In this document: piece by piece, positions 34,391 to 45,221 of the stretch | Layout of the letters: each line of letters opens with the position of its first letter | How positions within the stretch are numbered: position 1 is the stretch's first letter | From: Chloroflexus aurantiacus J-10-fl | Lineage (GTDB): Bacteria; Chloroflexota; Chloroflexia; Chloroflexales; Chloroflexaceae | Reading direction: 5' to 3' | DNA length: 64,000 nucleotides | Assembly: GCF_000018865.1 (NCBI RefSeq) | Contig: NC_010175.1 | Span: 4,712,001 to 4,776,000, forward strand | Notes under the pieces: generated by a model | Database searches by the model: none | What the model was told of the DNA's origin: nothing | What the model saw: the letters and a program-made list of their open reading frames with translations, nothing else | Position numbers and translations under genes: made by a program

Positions 34391-37066
34391 TCATTGCCCA
34401 CCATACCGCCAGCGCAGGTAGTGCTGTCCGACATTGCCCATCTCGACCCGCCAGTTGGGATCGTTGTCAGGGGTGTAGGTGAGTACACGCCGTTCAAAGG
34501 CCTGGATCAGGACATCTTTTTCGACCCCGCCAACTTTTACCCTGGCCCAGTATGGTTCGCTGATCGGTAAGCCCATGACGAAGACCCAGTCAATGATCTG
34601 GCGATTGACGTAGCGGCCATTTTCAAACACGACCCCTTGCTGGGCAAAGTAGTCGAGGAAGACCTGGGGAATGTTGTGACCGAGGGTTGATTCGTAGCTA
34701 CCAATGCGGACATCGTACCGTCCCAGGTCAGGACGTTCGCTCACGCTTCCGTCGCGGTTGAGGAAGGCGGTCACTACCTGCCCGCTCCGATCTGGGGCGC
34801 GGCTCGTCTGTACCGGGAAGGCTACACTGCGCAGAGTGGCGTAGGTCGGCGCGTTGGGATTCACCGCTGCCGGATCGCCGGCAACAGCTTCATCTGCCGG
34901 GGTGCGATCTTCAAATTGGGCATCGCCAAGCTGTATTCGTCCGGTAAGCATTTCAACCACGAGCAGGCCGTTCGTGACATACCACTGATTGCGCGGTGCA
35001 TTTGGGTTGTTGATCTCCATCCGACTCTTGTCGAAGTACTGTACCAGTCGACTCCCACCGGGGCTTTGGGCATACGGTTCGCGCATCGCACCGCTGATCG
35101 GCTGTGGCCCCCAGATCCACGAGCGTGGTCGCAAGCCGGGTGCGCCGCCGGCCACCGGCTGATCGGTGCGCTGCCAGACATTGCGCATCGCATCGTCGGC
35201 GAAGGCACCGTTGGGTGGTACGAATCCACCGCTGGCCGCTGGTTGCGATGGCGATACCGGCTGTTCAGCTCCTGGACGGTAGATCAGGTAGACCGGTCGC
35301 GGCCCAACATCGAGTGTCAAGAAACCGCCTGACGTAGCCTGTTGTCGCTGTGTACCATCACGGTCAATAACCGTCACAACGGCATCGGCACTGGGAATCC
35401 GTACCTGACCACCATCGACTGCCCAGACAACCTCGACTACGCCATTGTCGCTAGCAAAACGAGCTGCGTAGGCTTCCGGCCCGCTGTAGCCGGTCAGATC
35501 ATCGAGATAGATCACCCCTTCGCCGGTACGACTGTCTGGATCATCGTCGATCACGATTGCCTGCAAGGTGATCTCGCCATCGAGCTTGCCATCAACAAAA
35601 CGGATGCGGTTCCCCGGCTCAACCGGGCCATTGATGGCGGCAACAAGCTGTTGCCAGCCGGTTGGCCCAATCTTCCCCAACCGGTATTGGAGAATCTCGC
35701 CCTGGATATCGCGCAGTTGCACCTTGAGATCGAAACTACTTCCGTCACCGTACACCCAGACGCCAATCTGGGTTGTGCCGGCGGGAAAGCTGATAGCTTC
35801 ACGAGGGGTAAAACTTACGTAGTCATTCCCTCCGGTTGTAAAGCGATAGCGCACCTCGGCTGCACCGCTACCGCTACGTACCTGGGCACTGCTCTGTCCA
35901 ATCGAACCATTGCCAACCGGGAAGGTCTGCCAGTTTAGCGACCGTTCAAAATCGAATGCAATCCGTGCCTCGCTCAATCTGCGCACACCGAGTGGCTGGC
36001 GTCCACCTACCTGCTGGTTGAGCGTGCGGAATGCGTTGAAAGCCGGTTTGAACTGACTGTAGTCGGCCTGACCATTGCCGTAGCGAAGCAAACCGTAAGC
36101 GTTGTACGGCACGCCATTGCGCAGTTGCATGTCCTTAAAGCGGAACATGATGACCCGTTCGACGCCGGCCTGACGCAGCAGCGCCATCGCCCGGATCAGA
36201 TAATTGGCCTGCGTCTCGCCATCAATAGACTGCGCACCGGTACGATCACTCTCGCTATCGGCCCAGCCGAACTCAGTGACCCAGATCGGCTTTGGCCCCA
36301 GGCGGGCAGCCAGGGTCTGGATCGCACCAATTCCAACACTATCAATCGAACCGGCTTCAGGACCGAGTGGATCGGTGTAGGGGTGAAGGGCAATAATGTC
36401 GAACGAATTCCAGGCACCGTTATCGGCCAGTGCCTGTAAGAACGATCCGGCAGGTTCGGGGGAGACGATCCCGGCTGCCAGCACGGTTGCACCGGGATCG
36501 GCGGCTTTGATCGCCGGGTAAACCGCACGGAGCAGCGCCGCATACGCAGCCGGATCGGGTGCCGGACGCCAGTAGACCGGATTGTCAGGTTCATTCCAAA
36601 CCTGCCAGTAACGTATCCGATCTTTGTAGCGATTTACGACTGTCGCCACAAAGCTGGCAAAGAGTTGTGGGTCTGGCGGGTAGAAACTGCCCTGCTCTGG
36701 TGGAATACCGTCATCTGCCGGGCTTGGCGTGCCCCAGCCGACTGCCGGATTAAACAGACCAACAATGTTGATCCCGCGCTGCGTCAGTTCATTGACCGCC
36801 CGGTCGGTGAACGTCCAGTCATACTGACCGGGACGCGGTTCGATGCGTCCCCACTGAAACTCCTCACGCACCCAGCCCAGCGCACTTTGAGCGATTACGT
36901 CTGCCGGTTGGTGCAGGGAGTCGGGGAATGGGTAGGTCGTGGCGATATGTGTATTAGCGCCAAAAGCTGAGGGGTTGGCCGATTGCACGGCTGCTGGTAC
37001 AGAGGGCCAACCCGCCAGGAAAAGGCTCAACAACAGGAGAAGGTGGAGATAACGGGCATGATGCAT
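34391..37066 (-). CDS. Secreted clan GH-A glycoside hydrolase with Chloroflexota C-terminal module
   Basis: The start at 37066 (MHHARYLHLL) follows AAGGGAGAG and gives 890 residues. The signal peptide is about 1-30. A TIM-barrel glycosidase domain (about 35-380) resembles GH39/GH5-type enzymes: acid/base Glu in WQVWNEPDNP and nucleophile Glu in WVTEFGWAD. A jelly-roll module follows (FDFERSLNWQTF to IYLDDLTGY, about 395-560), probably carbohydrate-binding. After a linker, a C-terminal domain of about 250 residues ends RVLTYTPDNDPNWRVEMGN and QHYLRWRYG. From memory, this ending recurs in secreted Chloroflexota proteins and may be a wall or surface attachment module. The substrate is unknown. 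Confidence 0.82.
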   Translation of the reverse strand: MHHARYLHLLLLLSLFLAGWPSVPAAVQSANPSAFGANTHIATTYPFPDSLHQPADVIAQSALGWVREEFQWGRIEPRPGQYDWTFTDRAVNELTQRGINIVGLFNPAVGWGTPSPADDGIPPEQGSFYPPDPQLFASFVATVVNRYKDRIRYWQVWNEPDNPVYWRPAPDPAAYAALLRAVYPAIKAADPGATVLAAGIVSPEPAGSFLQALADNGAWNSFDIIALHPYTDPLGPEAGSIDSVGIGAIQTLAARLGPKPIWVTEFGWADSESDRTGAQSIDGETQANYLIRAMALLRQAGVERVIMFRFKDMQLRNGVPYNAYGLLRYGNGQADYSQFKPAFNAFRTLNQQVGGRQPLGVRRLSEARIAFDFERSLNWQTFPVGNGSIGQSSAQVRSGSGAAEVRYRFTTGGNDYVSFTPREAISFPAGTTQIGVWVYGDGSSFDLKVQLRDIQGEILQYRLGKIGPTGWQQLVAAINGPVEPGNRIRFVDGKLDGEITLQAIVIDDDPDSRTGEGVIYLDDLTGYSGPEAYAARFASDNGVVEVVWAVDGGQVRIPSADAVVTVIDRDGTQRQQATSGGFLTLDVGPRPVYLIYRPGAEQPVSPSQPAASGGFVPPNGAFADDAMRNVWQRTDQPVAGGAPGLRPRSWIWGPQPISGAMREPYAQSPGGSRLVQYFDKSRMEINNPNAPRNQWYVTNGLLVVEMLTGRIQLGDAQFEDRTPADEAVAGDPAAVNPNAPTYATLRSVAFPVQTSRAPDRSGQVVTAFLNRDGSVSERPDLGRYDVRIGSYESTLGHNIPQVFLDYFAQQGVVFENGRYVNRQIIDWVFVMGLPISEPYWARVKVGGVEKDVLIQAFERRVLTYTPDNDPNWRVEMGNVGQHYLRWRYGGQ

Positions 37067-37221
37067 ACAAAGACTCTCCCTTTTAAGCAAAACATACCTG
37101 ACGAAAGCAGTATACATGGTTGACGAACCCAAAATGGTAAAAAATTACCACTATTTTTGCGCCGTAATGGACGCAGCTAATCAGATCAGGGATTTGTCCA
37201 GAGCAAACTACACATGCAAAT

Positions 37222-37250
37222 CGGGAGAGGGACGGTAGTGTTCCCTCTCC
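37222..37250 (-). terminator. Hairpin after the metallopeptidase gene
   Basis: A 10-bp perfect stem GGGAGAGGGA / TCCCTCTCCC with a 9-base loop lies 35 bases past the stop at 37285. The U-tract is weak (GATTTGC). Confidence 0.55.
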
Positions 37251-37284
37251 CAGTACTTAACCAGGCGGAGAGTGTGTTTTCGGT

Positions 37285-38868
37285 TTAGCGTAATACCAGC
37301 GGTACCATCACCTGATGATAGGACGGTGACGGAATCTCGACGGGGAGAGTGTAGGCCAGCGAGAGGCGACCGGCACTATCAACAAAACGTACATACATCG
37401 CTGGCGTCGTCGTTGTTGTCGTCACTGTCATGAGTGACAATTCGCTGCTTAGCGGCAGTACCAGGGTTGGTTGATACGGCAATCGGAGTGCATTGTGAAA
37501 ATCACGGGCAATGCTCAATTCAATGGCTTGAGTGTCCGCCGGTGCTTGCAATTGGATCATCAGCGTTGTATCATCAAGTTGAGCGGGAGCCGGAATGTGA
37601 TAGTCGGGCATCGGCCCTAATCCGCTGACAGTAAAGGTCTGCGTGATCGGGGTTGCGGCATTACCCGCCGTATTAAACGTACGAAACTCAACCTCATACG
37701 TTCCATCGTACAACGGCAACTCGATCTGCGCTGTTTCGCGGCGGCTATCGAAGCTCCCATCGGTCGGCAATACCAACTGCCATTCGCCATCGCCAACCCG
37801 ATACTCAATGGCCGTAATTTGATTAACGCTTGCATCAGGTTGGACCGGTGAAGGGTATGGCAGATCACGGGCTGTCAGTTCAACAACCGGTCGCTGGCTG
37901 ACCGCCTGGAGATTGACCGTTAGCGAAAGCGCAGGTGTCGTATCAAGCACATCAATCACGCCATCGTCGTCGCTGTCGCGATAACCGAGTTGATGCCGGG
38001 CCGAGGTGTCAACTGCACCGGTGACAAAGCTGTTGATCAATTCGCGCATGATGCTTGGCTCATTGGTGCCACAATTGTTGAACATACTGTTCGTGGTTGG
38101 GGTAAACAGGTAGCCACTGCGTTGATCACAGCTAACCCCGGCAACACTGTACTGATCGAGCGCACCGAAGAGATGGGCAAATTCGTGAGCGATAACCGAG
38201 CGGAGCCAATGTGTTTGATATGGCCCACCATCGGAGGTAATGACGCTGAACGGGCCGTTCAGGTAAGCATAGGCAAAGCGGCCATCGGCAAAGTAGCCAT
38301 CGTCGTTTGCGCTGTTGACGATGAAGAAGATTGCTGCCCAGTCAGTGCCACGCTGTTCACGCACATCGAACAAGGCCATGTATGCCTGCTCGAAATAGTT
38401 TGCGCTGATATAACCTAACTCACCTAAGACATCACTAATCCAGAGACCCTCCTGCGCCAGTCCATAGCGAATTGGCTCATATCGTGTTGGTACAACCCGC
38501 ACGGAGAGGTCAAACTCCAACCGGGCAGCCGGCAATCGTTCGCGCCACCAGTCGAGCGCGGCCTGCGCCTCATTCACAATCTGATCTACTTGCGCAGCGT
38601 TCCAGTCTTCGGTGGAAGGATCGAAGGAACCGGTGCTTTCCGGCAAGATAAGCTGAACAGCAACCCGTCCGGCCAGATACTGACTCGGCAAACGAGGCGA
38701 GAGTTGGTCATCGTCCACCGCAAATGATAGGGTAGCCGGTGGCGGAGCTATCAGCGCATCACCTGCAGGTAATGGTAATTCTGGCTGAGGGCCAGGAGCT
38801 GCGTAAAGTGCAGTCAGTGGCGCTACCAACAGGCAGAATAGAAGGCTGAATAGAAATCTGGTACGCAT
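37285..38868 (-). CDS. Secreted zinc metallopeptidase (HExxHxxGxxD) with calcium-type repeat
   Basis: The 527-residue product starts at an ATG after GCGAGG and has a signal peptide (about 1-24). The zinc motif HEFAHLFGALD is at residues 228-238, so the third ligand may be Asp238, as in snapalysin-like or other HExxHxxGxxD metzincin relatives. It is followed by a Cys pair (SCDQRSG, NNCGTNEP) and the loop RDSDDDGVIDVLDTTP, a DxDxDG calcium-binding site of the thrombospondin type 3/dockerin kind. The last 200 residues form Ig- or FN3-like beta domains (VEFRTFNTAGNAATPITQTFTV). It likely degrades external proteins. It is upstream of the glycosidase gene on the same strand with a terminator-like hairpin between, so the two are probably separate transcripts. 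Confidence 0.82.
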   Translation of the reverse strand: MRTRFLFSLLFCLLVAPLTALYAAPGPQPELPLPAGDALIAPPPATLSFAVDDDQLSPRLPSQYLAGRVAVQLILPESTGSFDPSTEDWNAAQVDQIVNEAQAALDWWRERLPAARLEFDLSVRVVPTRYEPIRYGLAQEGLWISDVLGELGYISANYFEQAYMALFDVREQRGTDWAAIFFIVNSANDDGYFADGRFAYAYLNGPFSVITSDGGPYQTHWLRSVIAHEFAHLFGALDQYSVAGVSCDQRSGYLFTPTTNSMFNNCGTNEPSIMRELINSFVTGAVDTSARHQLGYRDSDDDGVIDVLDTTPALSLTVNLQAVSQRPVVELTARDLPYPSPVQPDASVNQITAIEYRVGDGEWQLVLPTDGSFDSRRETAQIELPLYDGTYEVEFRTFNTAGNAATPITQTFTVSGLGPMPDYHIPAPAQLDDTTLMIQLQAPADTQAIELSIARDFHNALRLPYQPTLVLPLSSELSLMTVTTTTTTPAMYVRFVDSAGRLSLAYTLPVEIPSPSYHQVMVPLVLR

Positions 38869-39052
38869 AGCGGCCTCGCCTGGCTAGGATGAGAATGAAG
38901 AGCAAAGCCGTTCTCTCAATGTCAAGGTACATCGGAAAGGGGTATATGCCCAGGGGCGAAAGAGTCCCGTTGTGGCGAGACCGGTATAACTAGATGGGAA
39001 CTATGATAGGTAGGAACGTTGTACTAAGAGTTGGCCCGGATAACTCTTACAG

Positions 39053-39163
39053 GGGATAGGAGATAGGAGATAGGAGATAGGAGATACGAAGATAGAAGAT
39101 AGAAGATAGAAGATAGAAGATAGAAGATAGAAGATAGAAGGTAGGAGGTAGGAGGTAGGAGTA
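39053..39163. repeat. Heptanucleotide tandem repeat
   Basis: About 15 units of a 7-bp motif, first GATAGGA-type, then GATAGAA-type, then GGTAGGA-type. The ordered block structure suggests successive expansions. It lies just before element copy E. Related heptamers occupy 41893-42070 and 42346-42520. Confidence 0.9.
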
Positions 39164-39171
39164 TAGAATGC

Positions 39172-39543
39172 AGAGCCTATTTCACAAAAGCCGTGCTATC
39201 GTGATCCAGGCTGTTGCACAGACGCATGAACGCTTGCCAATCGCCAATGACAGAACATCTGGCTCGCAGGCTGCCGATAGCAGGGAGGAGGGTTGTCGAC
39301 CATCGCGAGCGCCATCACACGTTGGATTGGGTGTCTTATCCGCCTGGCATGCGCGTGGCGCAGCGTGTGGAATGCGGTAGCCACGCTGCCGCGCCAGCCA
39401 TGCTTACTACTTACGATTCGGTGCGTGGTACGCCGTTGACCCGGATGGTCACGCGGATACGGTGTGTGCCTGTCACGCTCCTGAAAACGGTTGGCAATGA
39501 ATTGAGATAACTTCTGGTAGATGCTGTTTGAAACAGATTCTAG
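39172..39543 (+). mobile_element. Dispersed MITE-like element, copy E (full length)
   Basis: About 372 bp from AGAGCCTATTTCACAAAAGC to TTTGAAACAGATTCTA. The left end, compared with the reverse complement of copy A's right end, matches 12 of 13. The core is near 39373. The left boundary abuts the heptamer array, and the right end is 36 bases before the STAS gene at 39580, so it could carry that gene's promoter. Confidence 0.75.
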
Positions 39544-39579
39544 TGGGTTTAGAACGGAAACCAGGCGGAGGACGAAATT

Positions 39580-40692
39580 ATGCGCGGACTCGTACCATGG
39601 CTATTACACATCCCCAACGTTGATGAAGATGAGCAGCGGCGTGGGCAGGTGATTATAGTGCTGGCATTACTCATAAATATCATCACCATATTATCAACAC
39701 CGCTGGTATTTATCGTCACCCCACAATCGGCGTTACCGCTCTTATTCATCAATATAGCCGGATTCGTTATCTATACCGCCGTTATCGTTCTCAGCAGAAT
39801 CGGTCAAGTCTACTGGAGTGGTGCGCTTTTTGTTATTACCATTACCAGTCTGATTCTTACAATCCCCTTTGGCATCCAAACAGACCGAATCACTTCTTAT
39901 ACTTCCCCCTTCTTTCTCATTTTTACACTTCTCGTTGCCGGAATGGTATTACGACCGATCTGGGTCTGGGCGGTGCTGATCTTCAACGTAAGTGGTCTTC
40001 TGGTTAGCTGGTGGCTGGCTGGAATACCATTATTTAGTGGTGAGCTTGAACAAACACTTCAGACTGCGGCCATCTTCCTGCAGATTGGTACAGCACTCTT
40101 CACGTTTGTCGGTGGGCAGATTACCGCAACCGCCCTGCACGAGGCACGACAGCGCCGCGAAGAAGCCCGTCAGATCGCCGGTCAACTGGCAACCCTGAAT
40201 GCCACCCTTGAAGCGCAGGTCGCCCAGCGCACCGCCGCCTTACAACAGGCCTTGTACGAACTTGAGCAGCGGGCTGCTGAACAGGCCCGGTTGCTGGCCG
40301 AAAACGAACAGCAACGGCAGGCCATCCGTGAATTGAGTGTACCGGTACTGCCCATCCGCGAGACAACGCTGGTGATGCCGCTGGTTGGTGCCCTCGATAC
40401 TGCCCGCCTGGCCGATATGCAACAGCAGGCCCTCGAACAGATTGCCCGTGCTAATGCCCGTGACCTGTTCATCGATGTAACCGGGGTACCGGTGATTGAT
40501 ACGCAGGTAGCCAAGGGGTTGATCCAGGTGGTCGAAGCTGCCCGCTTGATGGGCACACGGGTCACCCTGGTCGGCATTCGCCCGGAAGTCGCCCAAACCC
40601 TGGTCACGCTGGGTATTGACCTGCACTCAATTCGCACTTTTAGTACCTTGCAGGCTGCATTGAGGAGTGAACGACAGGCATCCGGGCAGTGA
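39580..40692 (+). CDS. Membrane RsbR-like STAS protein, paralogue 1
   Basis: The 370-residue product starts after GGAGGACG. About six membrane helices occupy residues 22-175. A coiled coil follows (HEARQRREEARQ to QRTAALQQALYELEQRAAEQ), then a STAS domain (about 250-365) with FIDVTGVPVIDTQVAKG and LVGIRPEVAQTLVTLGIDL. The DVTGVP Thr, the presumed phosphosite of the RsbR family, is kept; the second site is Ile. The C-terminal 205 residues are nearly identical to those of the next gene while the N-terminal membrane parts are diverged, so the two probably sense different signals but feed one partner. Confidence 0.85.
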   Translation: MRGLVPWLLHIPNVDEDEQRRGQVIIVLALLINIITILSTPLVFIVTPQSALPLLFINIAGFVIYTAVIVLSRIGQVYWSGALFVITITSLILTIPFGIQTDRITSYTSPFFLIFTLLVAGMVLRPIWVWAVLIFNVSGLLVSWWLAGIPLFSGELEQTLQTAAIFLQIGTALFTFVGGQITATALHEARQRREEARQIAGQLATLNATLEAQVAQRTAALQQALYELEQRAAEQARLLAENEQQRQAIRELSVPVLPIRETTLVMPLVGALDTARLADMQQQALEQIARANARDLFIDVTGVPVIDTQVAKGLIQVVEAARLMGTRVTLVGIRPEVAQTLVTLGIDLHSIRTFSTLQAALRSERQASGQ

Positions 40693-40800
40693 CGCAAAAA
40701 AGATCCCGATTGCCTTATAACTTCTGCCCCATGTTGTGTCTGCAATGTATATAATCAAGACTGAAGAAAGCAATCACCCCTTCTGATCATAGGAGAGGTC

Positions 40801-41895
40801 ATGCGAGCATTTACCACCTGGTTGTTTCAGATTCAGACCACTGATGAAGACGATCTCCGTCGCGGCCGCACCAACATTATCGTTTCACTGGTCATGATCA
40901 TATTGGCAATACTGGCGATTCCTATCAGTTTTCTCGCTGAAAACAACCCCACCAGCGGCATCACCATAATCTCTGTAGGTATTATTGCTTACACCGTTTC
41001 CATAGCTGTTACGAAGGCTGGCCGGGTGAATATTGGTGGCCTCATTCTGATCAGCTTTGTTACCCTACCAATACTGACACCGATTGTCGCCCAAACCTCA
41101 CCAACCAGCCCCTTTACGTCGCCTTTCTACCTCATTTTGTCTACGTTAGTGGCCGGATTAACCTTGCGACCGATCCTGACCTGGGCAGTATTGATCATCA
41201 ATCTGGTCGGTCTGTTTGTTGCCTGGAATATTGCCGGGATCAACCTTTTTGCCGATGCGCTGGGAACCTCGCTCGGTGCGGCTGCCATCTTCCTACAGAT
41301 TGGTACAGCGCTCTTCACGTTTGTCGGCGGGCAGATTACCGCAACCGCCCTGCACGAGGCACGACAGCGCCGCGAAGAAGCCCGTCAGATCGCCGGTCAA
41401 CTGGCAACCCTGAATGCCACCCTTGAAGCGCAGGTCGCCCAGCGCACCGCCGCCTTACAACAAGCCCTGCACGAGCTTGAGCAGCGAGCTGCCGAACAGG
41501 CCCGGTTGCTGGCCGAAAACGAACAGCAACGGCAGGCCATCCGTGAATTGAGTGTACCGGTACTGCCCATCCGCGAGACGACGCTGGTGATGCCGCTGGT
41601 TGGTGCCCTTGATACTGCCCGCCTGGCCGATATGCAACAGCAGGCCCTCGAACAGATTGCGCGTACCAATGCCCGTGACCTGTTCATCGATGTAACCGGG
41701 GTACCGGTGATTGATACGCAGGTAGCCAAGGGGTTGATCCAGGTAGTCGAAGCTGCCCGCTTGATGGGCACACGGGTCACCCTGGTCGGAATCCGACCAG
41801 AAGTCGCCCAAACCCTGGTCACGCTGGGCATTGACCTGCGCTCAATTCGTACTTTTAGTACCTTGCAGGCTGCATTGGGGGAAGGGAGGAAGTAG
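40801..41895 (+). CDS. Membrane RsbR-like STAS protein, paralogue 2
   Basis: The 364-residue paralogue starts after AGGAGAGG. Its N-terminal membrane domain (about 165 residues) shares only topology and a few motifs (TDEDDLRRG, LRPILTWAVLIINLVGL) with its neighbour. From IFLQIGTALFTFVGGQ onward only three or four residues differ, and the DNA is almost identical too. That is strong evidence of a recent duplication followed by, or maintained by, gene conversion. The stop lies at the edge of a heptamer-rich region, and the last codons (GEGRK) already resemble that repeat. Confidence 0.85.
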   Translation: MRAFTTWLFQIQTTDEDDLRRGRTNIIVSLVMIILAILAIPISFLAENNPTSGITIISVGIIAYTVSIAVTKAGRVNIGGLILISFVTLPILTPIVAQTSPTSPFTSPFYLILSTLVAGLTLRPILTWAVLIINLVGLFVAWNIAGINLFADALGTSLGAAAIFLQIGTALFTFVGGQITATALHEARQRREEARQIAGQLATLNATLEAQVAQRTAALQQALHELEQRAAEQARLLAENEQQRQAIRELSVPVLPIRETTLVMPLVGALDTARLADMQQQALEQIARTNARDLFIDVTGVPVIDTQVAKGLIQVVEAARLMGTRVTLVGIRPEVAQTLVTLGIDLRSIRTFSTLQAALGEGRK

Positions 41896-42070
41896 GAAAT
41901 AGAAAATAGGGGATAGAAAAGTAGGAGATAGGGGTAAAGAATGTAGAGAATAGAGACGGAGAAAAGAGGAAGAAAATAGGAGATAGAAAAATAGGAAATA
42001 GAGGCAGGAGAATGTAGAGAATACAGACTGAGAAAATCGGAGCGTAGAAGGTAGCGAGAGGGAGAAAATA
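41893..42070. repeat. Irregular AGGAAATAG/AGGAGATAG heptamer region
   Basis: Degenerate 6-8 bp purine-rich units (GAAAATAGG, GGAGATAG) directly follow the STAS stop. They merge into the 15-bp array downstream. Confidence 0.75.
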
Positions 42071-42200
42071 GGAAATAGGTAGGTAGGAAATAGGTAGGTA
42101 GGAAATAGGTAGGTAGGAAATAGGTAGGTAGGAAATAGGTAGGTAGGAAATAGGTAGGTAGGAAATAGGTAGGTAGGAAATAGGTAGGTAGGAAATAGGC
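42071..42200. repeat. 15-bp minisatellite, about 8.7 units
   Basis: The unit GGAAATAGGTAGGTA is repeated without a mismatch for about 130 bp. Because 15 is a multiple of three, the minus strand reads as an endless pentapeptide (LPTYF or its permutations) in each frame. This yields false open frames. Confidence 0.95.
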
Positions 42201-42207
42201 ACAATTA

Positions 42208-42325
42208 TTCATCTCGGCTCATGTTCAAAAGTGGTGCAGCCGGTCAATCATTGGGGTTTACTGTGGCGCAAGGGCACGTATGAGTGTACCCTACTGCACC
42301 GAGTTTGAACATGAGCCTTCATCTC
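42208..42325. mobile_element. 102-bp MITE with 14-bp inverted repeats and 8-bp target duplication
   Basis: The perfect inverted repeats GGCTCATGTTCAAA (42216-42229) and TTTGAACATGAGCC (42304-42317) bound a 102-bp element. TGCAG/CTGCA arms form a subterminal pair at 42235-42239 and 42294-42298. The direct repeat TTCATCTC flanks it on both sides (42208-42215 and 42318-42325). An 8-bp duplication and ends beginning GGCTC fit ISL3-family elements, from family knowledge; no transposase is in this window. Confidence 0.85.
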
Positions 42326-42345
42326 TTACTTCACTTACCCTCTCC

Positions 42346-43887
<1,542 letters not shown>

Positions 43888-43993
43888 TTATACGATGAGT
43901 AGTGACGAACAGCGCAGGATCGCTCAATTCGCCAATCTGCGAGTCTTGCGGTAATATGTAAGCAGGGATACAGCCTAGTTCTCTCATACGCCT

Positions 43994-45163
43994 ATGGATT
44001 TGCGCACTCGTCTCATTCTTGCACTCTCACCACTGATTATCGCGCTCCTGCTCTTTGGTCTAGTGGCGTTCTTCAATCGACAGCGTGTGACTCAGGCTGT
44101 CGACGAGGTGAATCGGGCATCCAAAGATCTGATAGAAGTCGCGCAGAGTGAGTCGCTCATTTTTCTCGAACAGTACAATGTGAGCGAGATTATCGCCGGT
44201 CGGCAGAGTGATCGGAGCATGATAGAACCGCAACGGGCAACTATCCGCTCCTTTCTGTCTGAGTATACCGATCAAGGAAACGGAAGTTTCGTTGAACTTG
44301 AGCTGGCCGCCCGTTTTGAGGTGATGGTTGCCCAGCACGATGCGGCACTGACCGTTTTTGATCGTGGTGATCGTGAAGAAGCGCTAGCAATGATTAGTAG
44401 CAACGATTACCACCGTAATATCCGGGCGATTCATAGCCTGGTTATCGGGGCACAACGCGAGTATGAGATACAGTATCTACAAGCGATCAGTCAGCTTGAG
44501 CAGATTGTCAACCAGGGATTTTGGCTTGGGGCAACAGTAACCGGCGTGGCTACAGTCATCGCGATCACCCTTGCTTTAGCGCTCATCTGGCAGATTGGCA
44601 GGCATGTTGATAGCCTGACGGCAGATGCTGAACGATTGACCCAAACCGAGACTGATGGGCAACTCAGCCCGGTTGGATCGATCAATCAACTTCGTCGTCT
44701 ACGTGATGCGTTTCAGCATTTACTCGATGTTAACCGTCAACGACAGCAGCAGCTTGCCACTGCGCTGAAAGCACAACAGGCACAACTGGCGCGAGAGCTG
44801 GAATTGCAGGCAACGATTAGAGCATTGAGTCTGCCGGTGACACCGTTAGGTGCAAATACGATCTTTCTGCCGCTGGTCGGACATCTTGACGCTGAACGTG
44901 GTAAACAACTTGAACAGACCCTGCTCGATGCCATTCAGCAACGGCGTGCACGCAAGGTGGTCATTGATGTCAGCGGTCTGGCTACCTTTGAAGAGGAGAC
45001 CCTGCAAACCCTGATCCGGGTTGGTCAGGGTGCCCGTCTGCTCGGTGCCCAGAGCATTCTGGTCGGCGTGCGCGCCGATCAAGCGTTGCACTTCACGCAG
45101 CTACCCTCCGGTCTGTTCACCTATGCGCGCGATATTCCGGCGGCCCTCACAATGAACACATGA
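43994..45163 (+). CDS. Membrane sensor with HAMP-like linker and divergent STAS domain
   Basis: This 389-residue protein has TM helices at about 8-28 and 180-202, enclosing a helical extracytoplasmic region of about 150 residues resembling CHASE3-type four-helix sensors. A HAMP-like segment (RHVDSLTADAERL) and coiled coil follow, then a STAS domain (about 275-385: IFLPLVGHLDAERG, VIDVSGLATFEEETLQTLI). The usual DVTGVP threonine is Ser in DVSGLA and the downstream region is altered, so its switching chemistry may differ from the other three STAS proteins. No SD is evident. It is monocistronic, diverging from argG. Confidence 0.8.
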   Translation: MDLRTRLILALSPLIIALLLFGLVAFFNRQRVTQAVDEVNRASKDLIEVAQSESLIFLEQYNVSEIIAGRQSDRSMIEPQRATIRSFLSEYTDQGNGSFVELELAARFEVMVAQHDAALTVFDRGDREEALAMISSNDYHRNIRAIHSLVIGAQREYEIQYLQAISQLEQIVNQGFWLGATVTGVATVIAITLALALIWQIGRHVDSLTADAERLTQTETDGQLSPVGSINQLRRLRDAFQHLLDVNRQRQQQLATALKAQQAQLARELELQATIRALSLPVTPLGANTIFLPLVGHLDAERGKQLEQTLLDAIQQRRARKVVIDVSGLATFEEETLQTLIRVGQGARLLGAQSILVGVRADQALHFTQLPSGLFTYARDIPAALTMNT

Positions 45164-45175
45164 GCACGAACAGTC

Positions 45176-45195
45176 TGTTATAATGCAGTGCGTTA
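45176..45195 (+). promoter_or_regulatory. etfBA extended -10 promoter with operator-like motif
   Basis: TGTTATAAT (45176-45184) is a perfect extended -10 box. GCAGTGCGT (45185-45193) follows at once, part of the near-palindrome ATGCAGTGCGT. The same -10 and motif precede the acyl-CoA dehydrogenase gene at 60109-60132. Confidence 0.6.
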
Positions 45196-45221
45196 CCGCT
45201 TTGTGGTACGAAGGAGGCCAT

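Noticed and set aside
41397-42212. Minus-strand open frames with LPTYF pentapeptide repeats
   Set aside because: They are produced by the 15-bp array (a multiple of three) plus the antisense strand of the STAS gene. There is no start signal, and the coding bias belongs to the opposite strand.
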